Of a DNA stretch of 64,000 nt, positions 35,874-45,397 are shown one piece after another; the first letter of the stretch is position 1; each line of letters begins with the position of its first letter. Source of the DNA: Antarcticirhabdus aurantiaca. GTDB taxonomy: Bacteria; Pseudomonadota; Alphaproteobacteria; Rhizobiales; Rhizobiaceae. The notes below the pieces were generated by a model. The model had not been told where the DNA came from. It was given only the letters and a program-made list of their open reading frames with translations, and did not search any database. Location: assembly GCF_009765365.1 (NCBI RefSeq), contig NZ_VTOM01000001.1:62001-126000 (forward strand), read 5' to 3'. A program made the translations under genes and the position numbers.

Positions 35874-36896
35874 TCAATCCTCGTAGGGGATGCGGTAGCC
35901 GTTGGCTTCCAGCCAGGCGATCGCGGCCTTCGGCTCGTCGGTCTGGATCATCGTCGCGCCCTGCTCGGCCCAGAAGCCCCAGACCTCGCCCGGCAGGTCG
36001 GCGCGCACCGCCATCTCGTCGCCGCGCCCGCCCGAGCGCATGCCGTTGCGCGTGTCGTCGTAGAGCGTGTTGATCCAGAGATGGAGGTCGTAGCGGGCGG
36101 CGAGCGCCCGGCTCTCGGCACGAAAGAACAGGCCGCCGTCGGCGGTGAGGGGCTCGCCCGTCTCGTAGGCGTTGCGCAATTCGGCGGCCTCGGGGGTGAG
36201 CTCGCGCACGGCCGCCTCAAAGGGCGCGAGGTCGGCGACGACCTCGTCGCTGAGCTGCGGCATGAACTGGATGTCGTCGCCCGTGGCGCGGTGGACCTCG
36301 AGAGCCGCCGCCAGCTTCTCCGGCGTGTCGACATAGGCCTTGGACACGATCTGGTCGGCCATGCCGAGCTCGCGCGCCATGGCGATCATCGCCGTCAGGT
36401 TCTCGATGCCGAGCTTGCTGTCGAGGTTGACCATGACCCGGTCCTTGGCGGCCGAGAGCAGCTCGCGCAGCGTCGGCACCCTCTCCCCGGTCACCTCGCC
36501 CGTCCCCTCGACCACGAGGCGGCACTGCCGGATCTCGGCGAGCGGCTTGTCGGCCGCCTCGCCCTTGCAGGTCGTGGTGCGGTCGAGGCTGGTGTCGTGG
36601 AGGACGACGAACTCGCCGTCCCGGCTGACCTGGACGTCCACCTCGATCATCTCGACGCCGAGCTCGACCGCCCGCTCCAGGGCCGAGAGGGAATTCTCGG
36701 CGAGGCGGATCTCGCCGTCCTCCATCCAGCCGCCGCGGTGCGCGACCACCATGACGTGGCCGCGCCAGGCATTGGCATCGCGGAAGCGCTCGACGATCGC
36801 GTCGCTGCGGGTCTCCTCGGCCGAGGCCGGACCCGGCACAGCGCCGAGGAAAAGCGGCAGAACGAGAAGGATGAAGGCTCGAAAGGTCCGCGGCAC
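35874..36896 (-). CDS. Glycerophosphodiester phosphodiesterase family protein, exported
   Basis: A 340-residue GDPD-family protein. The GTG at 36896 gives a good signal peptide of about 26 residues ending in GPASA. An AGGAG nine bases before it supports this start; an ATG at 36944 would give an unusually long N-terminus. The catalytic segment [21 protein letters not shown] and the metal ligands in [19 protein letters not shown] are intact. It should hydrolyse glycerophosphodiesters in the periplasm. Its end is 15 bases from the sugar ATPase gene, which is convergent, so it is a separate unit. Confidence 0.86.
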   Translation of the reverse strand: MPRTFRAFILLVLPLFLGAVPGPASAEETRSDAIVERFRDANAWRGHVMVVAHRGGWMEDGEIRLAENSLSALERAVELGVEMIEVDVQVSRDGEFVVLHDTSLDRTTTCKGEAADKPLAEIRQCRLVVEGTGEVTGERVPTLRELLSAAKDRVMVNLDSKLGIENLTAMIAMARELGMADQIVSKAYVDTPEKLAAALEVHRATGDDIQFMPQLSDEVVADLAPFEAAVRELTPEAAELRNAYETGEPLTADGGLFFRAESRALAARYDLHLWINTLYDDTRNGMRSGGRGDEMAVRADLPGEVWGFWAEQGATMIQTDEPKAAIAWLEANGYRIPYED

Positions 36897-36990
36897 GATC
36901 GTCGTCTCCTGTTTCCTTCTCCGTGTAGTCGAGGGGAATGACACGATCTTGACGGGTGGGGAAATCTCCTTCCGGAGAGGTGCCTCCGCC

Positions 36991-37659
36991 TCAGCGCCCC
37001 GACAGCGGGCGGAAGCTCATCCGATGGATCGGGCAGGGGCCGAGAGCGGCGATGGCGGCCTTGTGCGAGGGCGTCGGATAGCCGGCATGGGCGGGGAAGC
37101 CGTAGCCGGGAAACAGCGCGTCGGCCCGGCTCATCATGCGGTCGCGCAGGACCTTGGCCACGATGGAGGCGGCGGCGATCGAGGCGGAGAGCCCGTCTCC
37201 CCCGATGAGGGCGGTGGCGGGGCAGGGCAGGCCCGCCGGCACGTCGCGGCCGTCGACGAGGACGTGGCCGGGCGCGAGCGCGAGGCCGCGGACCGCCTCG
37301 GTCATGGCGAGGAGGCTCGCCGCGCGGATGTTGAGACGGTCGATCGAGGCCGCGGACCGGCTGGCGACGGACACGGCGAGGGCGCTTTCGAGGATGGCGG
37401 CGAAGGCGGCCTCGCGCTGGGCAGCTTTCAGCGTCTTGGAATCGGCGAGGCCGGGCGGCAGGCGGGCGGGATCGAGGATCACGGCCGCGGCGACCACGGG
37501 GCCGGCGAGCGGTCCGCGCCCGACCTCGTCGCAGCCGGCGACCAGCCCGGCGCCGGCCGCGATCAGCGCCGCCTCGCGCGTATAATCGGGCGGCGGGCGA
37601 AGCGCTGCGGCGGGACGCTTCGGAAGGGGGCGCGGAGAATCGGAGGGTCGGCGAGCCAT
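36991..37659 (-). CDS. rnhB: Ribonuclease HII
   Basis: A 222-residue RNase HII. The acidic active-site segment [19 protein letters not shown] near residue 45 and the later [11 protein letters not shown] and [17 protein letters not shown] segments are conserved. It cleaves the RNA part of RNA/DNA hybrids. The ATG at 37659 was preferred over 37698; it gives a proline- and arginine-rich leader of about 30 residues before the conserved core. No operon partners are evident. Confidence 0.93.
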   Translation of the reverse strand: MARRPSDSPRPLPKRPAAALRPPPDYTREAALIAAGAGLVAGCDEVGRGPLAGPVVAAAVILDPARLPPGLADSKTLKAAQREAAFAAILESALAVSVASRSAASIDRLNIRAASLLAMTEAVRGLALAPGHVLVDGRDVPAGLPCPATALIGGDGLSASIAAASIVAKVLRDRMMSRADALFPGYGFPAHAGYPTPSHKAAIAALGPCPIHRMSFRPLSGR

Positions 37660-37813
37660 GTTGCGGCGAGGCTCGCACCGTTCTCCGATCCTCCGCAAGA
37701 CGCCCCGCGCTCCTTCGAGGGTGCGAGGGGAACGCGGGGCGCCATGATGCCGGCAACGCGGGGGACGCGAGACCGGCGGCGCGGGGGCGATGCGGCGCCC
37801 CCGCGCGTTCCTG

Positions 37814-38977
37814 TCAGAGCAGCGAGAGCTGGACGCCCGCCGCGCTCGCCTTGGGGGGCGAGAAGAGGTCGGTGCGCAGCGGCGCGCGGCCCCGGTTCAG
37901 CTCCAGCCGATCGGCCGCCAGCTCGAAGCGGCGGCGGATCTGCATGGCGTAGGCGCCCGTGCCGGTCATGCGCCGGCCCCAGTCGGCGTCGTAATCCTTG
38001 CCGCCGCGCATCGAGCGCAGGAGCGAGAGGACATGGCGGTAGCGGCCGGGATAATGGCGCAGGAGCCATTCCTTGAAGAGCGGCGCCACCTCCAGCGGCA
38101 GGCGCAGGAGGACGTAGCCGACGTCGCGCGCGCCCGCCGCCTTGGCGGCTTCGAGCAGGCGCTCGATCTCGTGGTCGGTGAGGCCGGGAATGATCGGCGC
38201 CGTCATCACCATGGTGGGCACGCCCGCCTCCGACAGCGCCCGCACCGCCTCGAGGCGCTTCGTCGGCGTCGAGGCGCGGGGCTCCATGGCACGGGCGAGC
38301 GTGCGGTCGAGCGTCGTGACCGACAGCGCGACGCGGGCGAGGCCCTTGGCCGCCATGCGCGACAGGATGTCGAGGTCGCGCAGGACCAGCGCCGACTTCG
38401 TCACGATGCCGACCGGATGGTTCGCCGCCTCCAGCACCTCCAGCATGGCGCGCATCAGCGTCTCGCGCCGCTCGATCGGCTGGTAGGGATCGGTGTTGGT
38501 GCCGATGGCGAGCGGCTTCACGACGTAGCCGGGGCGGGCGATCTCCTCGGCGAGGAGGCTCGCCGCGTTCGGCTTGACGAAGAGGCGCGTTTCGAAGTCG
38601 AGGCCGGGCGACAGGCCCAAATAGGCGTGGCTCGGCCGGGCGAAGCAGTAGACGCAGCCGTGCTCGCAGCCGCGATAGGGATTGGCCGAGCGGTCGAAGG
38701 AGATGTCGGGCGAGGCGTTGGTGGTGATGATGGTGCGGGCGGTCTCGGCCTGCACCTCGGTCTTCAGCGCCGGCAGATCCTCCAGCGTCGACCAGCCGTC
38801 GTCGACGGGCCCGCGCGCGAAGGGCTCGAAGCGGCCCGACGGGTTGACGCCGCTGCCGCGCCCGCGGCGCCGGTCCGGTGCGACGCGCAGGCCGGAGGCG
38901 TTGACGAGGTGGTTGGCGAGGTCGACGCCCTGCGTGCCCGAGAAGGCGGCGCGGTCGGCGATGCTGATGGCGCGCAT
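37814..38977 (-). CDS. PA0069-family radical SAM protein
   Basis: A 387-residue radical SAM protein. The iron-sulfur cluster motif CEHGCVYC (Cys104, 108, 111) is complete and sits in the conserved context [24 protein letters not shown], diagnostic of the PA0069 family related to spore photoproduct lyase. Members are widespread in proteobacteria; their reaction is unknown, and a DNA repair role is only a suggestion from the relationship. The ATG at 38977 gives [17 protein letters not shown]. The gene is flanked upstream by a divergent decayed glycosyltransferase-like gene. Confidence 0.92.
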   Translation of the reverse strand: MRAISIADRAAFSGTQGVDLANHLVNASGLRVAPDRRRGRGSGVNPSGRFEPFARGPVDDGWSTLEDLPALKTEVQAETARTIITTNASPDISFDRSANPYRGCEHGCVYCFARPSHAYLGLSPGLDFETRLFVKPNAASLLAEEIARPGYVVKPLAIGTNTDPYQPIERRETLMRAMLEVLEAANHPVGIVTKSALVLRDLDILSRMAAKGLARVALSVTTLDRTLARAMEPRASTPTKRLEAVRALSEAGVPTMVMTAPIIPGLTDHEIERLLEAAKAAGARDVGYVLLRLPLEVAPLFKEWLLRHYPGRYRHVLSLLRSMRGGKDYDADWGRRMTGTGAYAMQIRRRFELAADRLELNRGRAPLRTDLFSPPKASAAGVQLSLL

Positions 38978-39131
38978 GACGGATCCTCCGACCGGGCGGC
39001 AGGGCGCCCTTACGTCGTTCGATGGTCGGAACCTAGCGCCGAGCCGAGAACATTTCAAGAACATATTGGCTGCCGTTCGCGGCCGGCGGATTGCTCTGGC
39101 GCCGGCCCGCGCCGTCCGATAGTCACGATGC

Positions 39132-39647
39132 ATGATCAGCGTGATGATGGATTGCGGGGCCGACGACGCCCGCCTCGCCATGACCCTCGCCGCCCTTGTT
39201 CCGGGCGCGGTGGACGGCATCCTGCGCGACGTCACGCTGTTCGACCGCGACATGGACGAGGCGACGCGGCGGGTGGCGGACCATGCCGGCGTGTCGGTGG
39301 AGCATCCCGCCGCCTTTCACGAGGCGATCGCGCGGGCCAAGGGCACGTGGCTCCTGCTGCTGGAGCCCGGCGCGCGGCCGATCGAGGGCTGGATCGAGGC
39401 CTGCGAGGCGCACATGGCGCGCGGCCTGACGGGCAAGGTCGCGGCCGCCCGCTTCAATCGCTCCAGGCTCGACCGGCCGAGCTTCTTCCAGCGCTTCGGC
39501 GCGATCCGCCACGCCTTGTCGGAAGGGTTGCTCCTGCCCAAGGCCCAGGCGGTCGGCGTCTCGCACATGGCGCTGACGCTGGAGGAGATGGCCCGAGGCC
39601 TGGCGGCGCGCCAGCTCCAGGCCGACATCCGGCCGCGGGTGGGGTGA
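39132..39647 (+). CDS. Degenerate family 2 glycosyltransferase-like protein
   Basis: A 171-residue protein with recognisable pieces of a family 2 glycosyltransferase: an N-terminal strand and helix (MISVMMDC...LAMTLAALVPGAVDGILRDV) and RAKGTWLLLLEPGARPIEGWIEACEAHM. The nucleotide-sugar segment that normally reads VVDGGSTD is replaced by LFDRDMDEA, with the Gly-Gly-Ser lost and the acids shifted. Catalysis is thus doubtful. The frame is intact, so it may have a different role, or be a slow-decaying remnant. It is divergent from the radical SAM gene. Confidence 0.6.
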   Translation: MISVMMDCGADDARLAMTLAALVPGAVDGILRDVTLFDRDMDEATRRVADHAGVSVEHPAAFHEAIARAKGTWLLLLEPGARPIEGWIEACEAHMARGLTGKVAAARFNRSRLDRPSFFQRFGAIRHALSEGLLLPKAQAVGVSHMALTLEEMARGLAARQLQADIRPRVG

Positions 39648-40266
39648 AGTGCGGACCGGCACCGAGGCGCGCGGATGCGATCCCGCGCCGCGTGGAGGCG
39701 GCCGGAGCGTTGAAGCAGTCGGTGCCTCCCTTGCGGGGAGGGCTGGGGGCGCCGCAGGCCGAACCTGCGACGTATGCTAATCGTCAGAAAGGGTCCGCCT
39801 GCGGCGCCCACCGCGAGGGACCGCGTCGCTTTTCCAGTGCGGGGCCATTCCGCACCGCGCGCGTCGGAGCCAGAACACGGGCGGCTTCACCCATGCCTGA
39901 CGGCGTCCTCCCGAGTTCGGGTCTGTCCCAACCGGGTCCCGGGTCTGCCTTCGGGGATACTCCACGGCACGGGCCGTTACAGCCTGCACCGCTCCTCGCG
40001 CGTCGCGCCGCCCGGGCAGCCGCTCCTCCGGAAGAAGCGAACCGCACCGGACCTCACCCGCCGGCCCTCTCGAACGATCCCGGTGATCATTCGCGCCCAT
40101 CCGAATGGGCCGGCGGTGACGCGGAGAATAGGGGCGAAGCCAGAGGGCGTGGACAACTTCTCTGGAAATGAAGCAACCGACCAAGCTGCAATGATCGAGT
40201 CGAGAACCTCATTGGGTGGTTTGCAGAACGGTCTGCTAATGAACCTTCACGGCCGGTAACTGACGC
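39648..40266. other. Gene-free 619-base stretch with inverted repeats
   Basis: No convincing gene was found on either strand between the glycosyltransferase-like gene and bioY. Open frames present here have an arginine/proline-rich, shadow-type composition. The first two thirds keep the host's high GC; from about 40130 the base use becomes more A/T rich as in the bioMNY genes. Inverted repeats in the first part are listed separately. It may be a remnant of a lost gene or an insertion junction. Confidence 0.5.
39747..39809. repeat. 13-bp inverted repeat, possible hairpin
   Basis: The arms GGGCGCCGCAGGC (39747-39759) and GCCTGCGGCGCCC (39797-39809) are perfect reverse complements 37 bases apart. 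A smaller CTCCC/GGGAG hairpin lies just before. They are in non-coding DNA and could be a REP-like or terminator structure for the gene ending at 39647. Confidence 0.5.
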
Positions 40267-40836
40267 TCAGGCCGCTTTAGCTGCGCGCAGTCGGTTACCA
40301 AGATTCACGTAGATTAGCAGACCTGCATATGCTGCGACTGCCGCCTTCAGCAGATCGCCCGGAACAAAAGCCAAATCCCCGAGGATCGCGGCGGACGGGG
40401 ACATCCCGACATAAGCGATTAGCCAAGCAATCCCAAAAGCGTGGTCTACCAGCACGCCGACCACGGCAGCAACGAAAAAACCAACAAATGTCTTCCACCC
40501 GCCATCGGTCTGCAGAGCGACGCGATCGGCAAACCAGCCCGTCACGAAGGCAGCAGGTAAAAATCCAACCAGATACCCCGCAGTAGGGCTGAGAAACACC
40601 GCTAGGCCACCGCGACCGCCAGACAGGACGGGCAGGCCGATTGCGACGAGCGCGATGAGTAGGAGCACAGATAGGGTGCCTTTTCGGGCACCGAGAACAA
40701 CGCCGGCAAGGAGAACTCCCAGGCTTTGTGCATGAATGGGGACAGGAATGAACCCGAGCATGATCGGGGGAATAAGGCCCAACACAACGATGATTGCGGC
40801 AAACAGTGCAATCGAGACCAAAGACCGACTATCCAC
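40267..40836 (-). CDS. bioY: Biotin transporter substrate-binding subunit BioY
   Basis: A 189-residue membrane protein with six hydrophobic helices, the usual size for BioY. The conserved segment VPIHAQSLGVLLAGVVLG near residue 32 and GGLAVFLSPTAGYLVGF are hallmarks of the family. BioY is the S-component that captures biotin in the membrane for an ECF-type transporter. Start is GTG at 40836, five bases after the bioN stop. Base composition is lower in G+C than the flanks. Confidence 0.92.
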   Translation of the reverse strand: MDSRSLVSIALFAAIIVVLGLIPPIMLGFIPVPIHAQSLGVLLAGVVLGARKGTLSVLLLIALVAIGLPVLSGGRGGLAVFLSPTAGYLVGFLPAAFVTGWFADRVALQTDGGWKTFVGFFVAAVVGVLVDHAFGIAWLIAYVGMSPSAAILGDLAFVPGDLLKAAVAAYAGLLIYVNLGNRLRAAKAA

Positions 40837-40841
40837 CTGTG

Positions 40842-41465
40842 TTATCCTTGTTTGTAAGAATGGGATTCGGAACGAATGGATCTCGCATCGAGAGCGTCTG
40901 CGATGTCCTCAGCGTTCAGCATCGTGCCGACGATCATCGGTACGAGAACAGTTGATACCCGGAGTTTGAGACCCCGAGCCCGGTGCGCGTCGGCAACGTC
41001 TCTGTAGCGTTGCTGTACCAGCGGGATGAAACGGATCACAAGACCGATAGCCAGTCCGATATCACGAGCTTTGCCAACGCCGAGCGTTTCCAGTGGACGC
41101 GCGCATCGTGTGATAACGTTGATGAACTGACCGACCGTCGTCGTTGTCGTGACCAACGTGGCAAACAGGCTCAAGGACCCAAGGCGTAGGAGAACGGCCG
41201 AAGATGCCTCGAAACCTTCCGCATAGGCTGTCCAGCCAGCGACAATCGCAATTGTCAGGAGAAGCTGCCAGGACTTCAGCCATTGTAAGACGGATGCACG
41301 ACTGACTAGGAGCGACCCAGCAACAACGATTCCCGCCAATTCTGCGAGAATTATGACCGAGCTTGTGGCAAACACAACGATGCTGAGACCGAAGAGAGCG
41401 ATCAGCTTGATCCCTGCCGGGACTCGGTGAAGGGTGCCAGCGCCGCTATTCTCGACCACGATCAT
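40842..41465 (-). CDS. bioN: Biotin ECF transporter transmembrane subunit BioN
   Basis: A 207-residue EcfT-type transmembrane coupling protein. Hydrophobic helices occupy the first half, and the coupling helices with an Ala-Arg-Gly motif (RDVADAHRARGLKL) lie near residue 165. It links BioY to the ATPase BioM. Its ATG overlaps the bioM stop by four bases (ATGA). Two 60-base lines within or around it (from 41221 and 41341) have 34 and 31 G/C, clearly below the neighbouring region. Confidence 0.9.
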   Translation of the reverse strand: MIVVENSGAGTLHRVPAGIKLIALFGLSIVVFATSSVIILAELAGIVVAGSLLVSRASVLQWLKSWQLLLTIAIVAGWTAYAEGFEASSAVLLRLGSLSLFATLVTTTTTVGQFINVITRCARPLETLGVGKARDIGLAIGLVIRFIPLVQQRYRDVADAHRARGLKLRVSTVLVPMIVGTMLNAEDIADALDARSIRSESHSYKQG

Positions 41466-42139
41466 GCAACTATCGTCCGATAGCGGGCGATAGTTTCTGC
41501 TGCCGAACCATCCGCAACCAGTTCGCCATCGTGAAACATCAAGACGCGGTCGAACCCAGATACCAAAGCGAGGTCATGGCTCACCACGATGACGTTCTCG
41601 GCCAACTCATGGATGGTTCGCTCGACGAGTTTGCGGTTCCGCAAATCAAGCTGGTTCGTCGGCTCGTCCATGATGACGATATCAGGGGACGTGACGAGAA
41701 CGGAGGCAAGCGCAGCAAGCTGAACCTCACCTCCAGATAACTCATGTGCTCGGCGCTCGGCCAGATGGGTGATCCCGACGCGCTCGAGGACGGTTCGAAC
41801 GGCCTTGTCGGTGACCTGCTTGTTGAGCCCACGAGATTGCGGCCCGAGCGCGATATCGTCCTTGATCAACGGCAGAACGATCTGGTTCGATGGATTTTGG
41901 AAGACGTAGCCTACGGCGGCGCGAACGTGAGTACCCTGACTTACCGTTTCATGACCATTGGTGACGACACGACCAGACGACGGTAGGACAAGCCCGTTGA
42001 TCATCCGAGAAAAGGTGGACTTCCCCGATCCGTTCAATCCGATGATGCCGATACGCCGTTCGGAGAGCCGTAGCGAAAGGCATTTCAATGCCACTCGTGG
42101 ACCGAACTTCGCTTCAGCATTTTCGAACGAAACGTCCAA
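41462..42139 (-). CDS. bioM: Biotin ECF transporter ATPase subunit BioM
   Basis: A 225-residue ABC ATPase of the EcfA type. Walker A is GLNGSGKST (about residue 35), signature LSGGEVQLAAL, Walker B IVIMDEPTNQLD. With BioN and BioY directly downstream it makes the BioMNY biotin importer. The start is a TTG at 42139 with a strong GGAGG seven bases upstream. No classical BioR site (TTATNNATAA) was seen in the 183 bases upstream. Confidence 0.92.
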   Translation of the reverse strand: MDVSFENAEAKFGPRVALKCLSLRLSERRIGIIGLNGSGKSTFSRMINGLVLPSSGRVVTNGHETVSQGTHVRAAVGYVFQNPSNQIVLPLIKDDIALGPQSRGLNKQVTDKAVRTVLERVGITHLAERRAHELSGGEVQLAALASVLVTSPDIVIMDEPTNQLDLRNRKLVERTIHELAENVIVVSHDLALVSGFDRVLMFHDGELVADGSAAETIARYRTIVA

Positions 42140-42321
42140 GTGCCAGCCTCCAATATACGGGTCCCGCTTTGCCCTTCGCTCGTATGGTGGTCAACCCGCG
42201 CGAGACGGTCGCGCTAGTCAGGGTGCATCAGACAAAACATCCGCATGTCGGCGATGTCTGTTTTCTGGTAAGCGCTTCGACGTTTGCCGTCGTCGTACTT
42301 GGGTCGACATCGGCCTTGGCG

Positions 42322-43113
42322 TCACCAGGCGGGCGTTTCGGCCGGCGCGGGGGCGGGCGGGGCGTAGCGGATGAAGGGGCGGTGGTCGGGGCCGGTCTCG
42401 ATGCTGGCGCGCACCTTGAAGACGGCGGCGACGAGGTCGGGGGTGAGGACGTCGGCGGGGGTGCCGAGGGCGACGAGGCGGCCGGCCTGCATGACGGCGA
42501 TCCGGTCGGCGAACATGGCGGCGTGGTTGAGGTCGTGGAGGGCGGCGAGCACGGTGCCGCCGCGGCGGCGCACGAGCGCGAGGAGGCCGAGCTGATGCTC
42601 GACGTCGAGGTGGTTGGTCGGCTCGTCGAGGATCAGCACCTTCGGCTCCTGGGCGAGGGCTCGCGCGATGTGGAGGCGCTGGCGCTCGCCGCCTGACAGC
42701 GAGTGCCACATGCGATCCGTGAGAAGCGCCATGTCGACGGCTTCGAGCGCTTCCCGGACGATCGCCTCGTCGCGTCCGCTCCAGGGGACAAGGGCGCCGA
42801 GATGGGGCGTGCGCCCGAGCTCGACGGCCTGGCGCGCCGTCAGGCGCTCGCCCGTTTCGGCCTGCTGCTCGACGAGGGCGAGGAGGCGGGCGGCCTCGCG
42901 CCGGGGCAGGGCTGCGAGCGGCCGGTCGTCGAGCGCGACGGCCCCGCCATGGGGGCGCTTGAGGCCCGCCAGCATGGCGATCAGCGTCGACTTGCCCGAG
43001 CCGTTCGGCCCGACGAGCGCGAGGAACTCGCCGGAGCGGACCTCCAGCGACACGTCCTCGACGATCGCCCGCCCGGCGGCGCGCCAAGTGAGGTTGGCTG
43101 CCGAAAGCCTCAT
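42322..43113 (-). CDS. btuD: Cobalamin-type ABC transporter ATP-binding protein BtuD
   Basis: A 263-residue ATPase of the FecE/BtuD/HmuV class. Walker A is GPNGSGKST near residue 36, signature LSGGERQRLHIARA, Walker B LILDEPTNHLD. It is third in an operon after the permease and binding-protein genes, overlapping the permease stop by four bases. Sequence alone fits siderophore, heme or cobalamin import; a cobalamin riboswitch upstream of the operon makes vitamin B12 or a corrinoid precursor the best assignment. The ATG at 43113 was selected. Confidence 0.85.
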   Translation of the reverse strand: MRLSAANLTWRAAGRAIVEDVSLEVRSGEFLALVGPNGSGKSTLIAMLAGLKRPHGGAVALDDRPLAALPRREAARLLALVEQQAETGERLTARQAVELGRTPHLGALVPWSGRDEAIVREALEAVDMALLTDRMWHSLSGGERQRLHIARALAQEPKVLILDEPTNHLDVEHQLGLLALVRRRGGTVLAALHDLNHAAMFADRIAVMQAGRLVALGTPADVLTPDLVAAVFKVRASIETGPDHRPFIRYAPPAPAPAETPAW

Positions 43114-44156
43114 CGCGCGCCCATCCCGCCGACGACCGGCCGGTGGATCAGGATCAGCGCGAAGGCGGGCGCACCGACGAGCGCGGTCATGACGCCGATG
43201 GGCAGGACCTGGCCCGGCAGGAGGGTGCGTGACAGGACGTCGGCGGCGATCATGAACAGGGCGCCGATGAGGGCGGAAGCCGGCAGCAGCGCGCCGTGGC
43301 GCACGCCGACGACGAGGCGGGCGGCGTGCGGGATCACGAGGCCGACGAAGCCGATCGAGCCGACGATCGACACCATCACCGCCGTCATCAGCGCCGTGGC
43401 GCCGATGAGGACGGCGCGCACCCGCCGCACGGGAATGCCGAGCGCGGCGGCCGAGGCCGTGCCGAAGGCGAAGGCGTCGAGGGTGCGGGCGTGGACGAGG
43501 CAAACGGCGAGGCCAACGAGCGCCACGGGGACGGCCAGCCCAGCATCCGGCCAGCGCACGCCCGACAGGTTGCCGAGGAGCCAGAACATGATGCCGCGCG
43601 CCTGATCGGCGGTGGCCGACTTGGTGACGACGAAGGCGGTCAGGGCGTTGAAGAGCTGCGAGCCGGCGACGCCCGCCAGGATGATCGCGGCCAGCCCCCG
43701 GCCCGCGAGCACGGCGAGGCCCGACACGAGGCCGAAGGCGAGAAGCGCCCCGGTGAGCGCGCCGAGCGGCAGCGACAGGAGGCCGCCGCCGAGGCCGAGG
43801 ATCGCGACGGCGACCGCCCCCGACGAGGCCCCGGCCGAGATGCCGAGGAGGTAAGGGTCGGCGAGCGGGTTGCGGAGCAGCGACTGGAGGACGGCGCCGG
43901 AAACGGCGAGCGCCGCTCCGCAGGCGCTTGCGACCACCGCGCGCGACAGGCGGTAGTTCCAGACGATGCCCTCGTCGATCGGGTCGAGCGCATGGCCGCC
44001 CGCCCAGAGGCGGTTGGCGACGGCCTTCGCGACCGTGTCGAAGGGAATGCGCGTCTCGCCCACCGCCGCCCCGAAGACGAGGGCGGCGAGAAGAAGTACG
44101 AGCGCCGCGGCGGCGAGGCCGAGGACGCGCGCCGCGGGGAGGCCCGGCCGGCTCAC
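43110..44156 (-). CDS. btuC: Cobalamin-type ABC transporter permease BtuC
   Basis: A 348-residue FecCD-family permease with about ten hydrophobic helices. The conserved stretches RLSRAVVASACGAALAVSGAVLQSLLRNPLADPYLLGIS and GSIGFVGLVIPHAARLVVG (ATPase-contact loop region) are intact. It pairs with the BtuD-like ATPase. The start is a GTG at 44156 overlapping the binding-protein stop by four bases (GTGA). Frames upstream are shadows of the binding-protein gene. B12 specificity is inferred from the riboswitch. Confidence 0.86.
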   Translation of the reverse strand: MSRPGLPAARVLGLAAAALVLLLAALVFGAAVGETRIPFDTVAKAVANRLWAGGHALDPIDEGIVWNYRLSRAVVASACGAALAVSGAVLQSLLRNPLADPYLLGISAGASSGAVAVAILGLGGGLLSLPLGALTGALLAFGLVSGLAVLAGRGLAAIILAGVAGSQLFNALTAFVVTKSATADQARGIMFWLLGNLSGVRWPDAGLAVPVALVGLAVCLVHARTLDAFAFGTASAAALGIPVRRVRAVLIGATALMTAVMVSIVGSIGFVGLVIPHAARLVVGVRHGALLPASALIGALFMIAADVLSRTLLPGQVLPIGVMTALVGAPAFALILIHRPVVGGMGAR

Positions 44157-45172
44157 TGCGCGAGGCCGGCCTTCTGGAGCGCGTCGGCGAGACCCTCGAT
44201 GCCCTCGACGGTGCGGATCGTCGGGTTCATGGCCTGGGCGTCCATCTCGACGATGCGGCCCTGCCTCACCGCCGGCATGAGGCTGGTGACGGGATCGGTC
44301 TTCAGGAAGTCGAGCTTCACCGAAACGTCGTCGGCGGGATAGCGGCGGCGATCCATCCGGCCGACGACGATCACGGTCGGGTTCGCCCTCGCGATCGTCT
44401 CCCAGCCGACCGTCGGCCATTCCTCCTGGCTGTCGATGACGTTCCGGACGCCGAGAAGGGACATGATGGTGCCCGGCGCGCCGCTCTGGCCGGCGACGTA
44501 GGGATCGATGTCGAGCTCGGCCGACGAGAACCAGAAGACGGCCGAGGTGCCGGGCCGAAGCCCCGCGATCCTGGCCTTCGCGGCTGCCTCGCGGGCCTTG
44601 AGGTCGGCGACGAGCTCGGCGCCGCGGTCCGCCACGTCGAAGATGCGGGCGAGGTCCGTGATCTCCGTGTAGACGAGGTCCATGGTGAACTTGGCCGTGC
44701 GCGTGCCGTCGCTGCCGACGGCGTTGTTCTTGTTCTCGCAATCGGCGGGCGAGGTGTAGACGGGGATGCCGAGCTCGGCGAACTGCTCGGGCGTCGCGAC
44801 GACCCCTTGCGGGCCGACCTGCCACTCGAACTGCGTGGTGACGAGGTCGGGGCGTTCTGCCACGACGCTCTCGAAGCTCGGATCGTTGTCGGCGAGGCGC
44901 TTCACCTTGGCGTTCGCCTCCTCGTAGCCGGGAAGCACCGGGCCGACCCAGACGGCGGTGCCGGCCACCTTGTCCGCCAGGCCGAGGAGATACAGGATCT
45001 CGGTGGTCGACTGGCCGATCGAGACGGCGCGCTCGGGCGCCTTGGCGAAGGTGAGCGTGCGGCCGCAGTTCTCGAGCGACAGCGGGTACTGCGTCGGGGC
45101 GGCGACGGCCGAGCCCGCGGCGAGAACGACGGCGAGAAGGCCGAGGAGGGAGGCGCGTCGAGGCAGCGTCAT
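44153..45172 (-). CDS. btuF: Cobalamin-type ABC transporter substrate-binding protein BtuF
   Basis: A 339-residue periplasmic binding protein with a signal peptide of about 24 residues (ending in GSAVA). The fold is the helical-backbone class III type used for siderophores, heme and cobalamin, with ERAVSIGQSTTEILYLLGLADKVAGTAVW as the opening lobe and IEMDAQAMNPT near the end. The ATG at 45172 was chosen for the signal peptide. A cobalamin riboswitch ends about 225 bases upstream, so expression should fall when cobalamin is plentiful. Confidence 0.85.
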   Translation of the reverse strand: MTLPRRASLLGLLAVVLAAGSAVAAPTQYPLSLENCGRTLTFAKAPERAVSIGQSTTEILYLLGLADKVAGTAVWVGPVLPGYEEANAKVKRLADNDPSFESVVAERPDLVTTQFEWQVGPQGVVATPEQFAELGIPVYTSPADCENKNNAVGSDGTRTAKFTMDLVYTEITDLARIFDVADRGAELVADLKAREAAAKARIAGLRPGTSAVFWFSSAELDIDPYVAGQSGAPGTIMSLLGVRNVIDSQEEWPTVGWETIARANPTVIVVGRMDRRRYPADDVSVKLDFLKTDPVTSLMPAVRQGRIVEMDAQAMNPTIRTVEGIEGLADALQKAGLAQ

Positions 45173-45397
45173 GGGGTGATATCCAGTGGCCGATGGGCGA
45201 GCGCATCCGCGCCCCGGCCCGGTTGGCCGGGCAGCCCGAGGGAGAAACGGCGGACGGCGAGCGGACGCGGGAATCAGCGTCGCGCGGGCGAACGGAGGCC
45301 GGGGGCGATGAGGAGGGCGTTGGCGCGATCGCGCCGTCGATGGGCCGTCATGGGCATCCTTTCCGGGCATCCCCGCCCGAACGAGTGGATCGATGGA
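45173..45397 (-). promoter_or_regulatory. Leader between riboswitch and btuF, possible expression platform
   Basis: This 225-base leader contains no gene. A 7-bp stem (CCCGGCC/GGCCGGG, 45213-45231, 5-base loop) about 40 bases before the start codon could be part of the riboswitch expression platform as a terminator or masking hairpin. There is no clear T run. A G/A-rich ribosome binding site for btuF is weak. Confidence 0.4.

Noticed and set aside
39890-40050. tRNA-like GTTCG elements in the gene-free stretch
   Set aside because: No acceptor stem or anticodon arm could be folded around them.
42234-42266. Imperfect inverted repeat upstream of bioM
   Set aside because: Only five contiguous pairs; no match to a BioR site.
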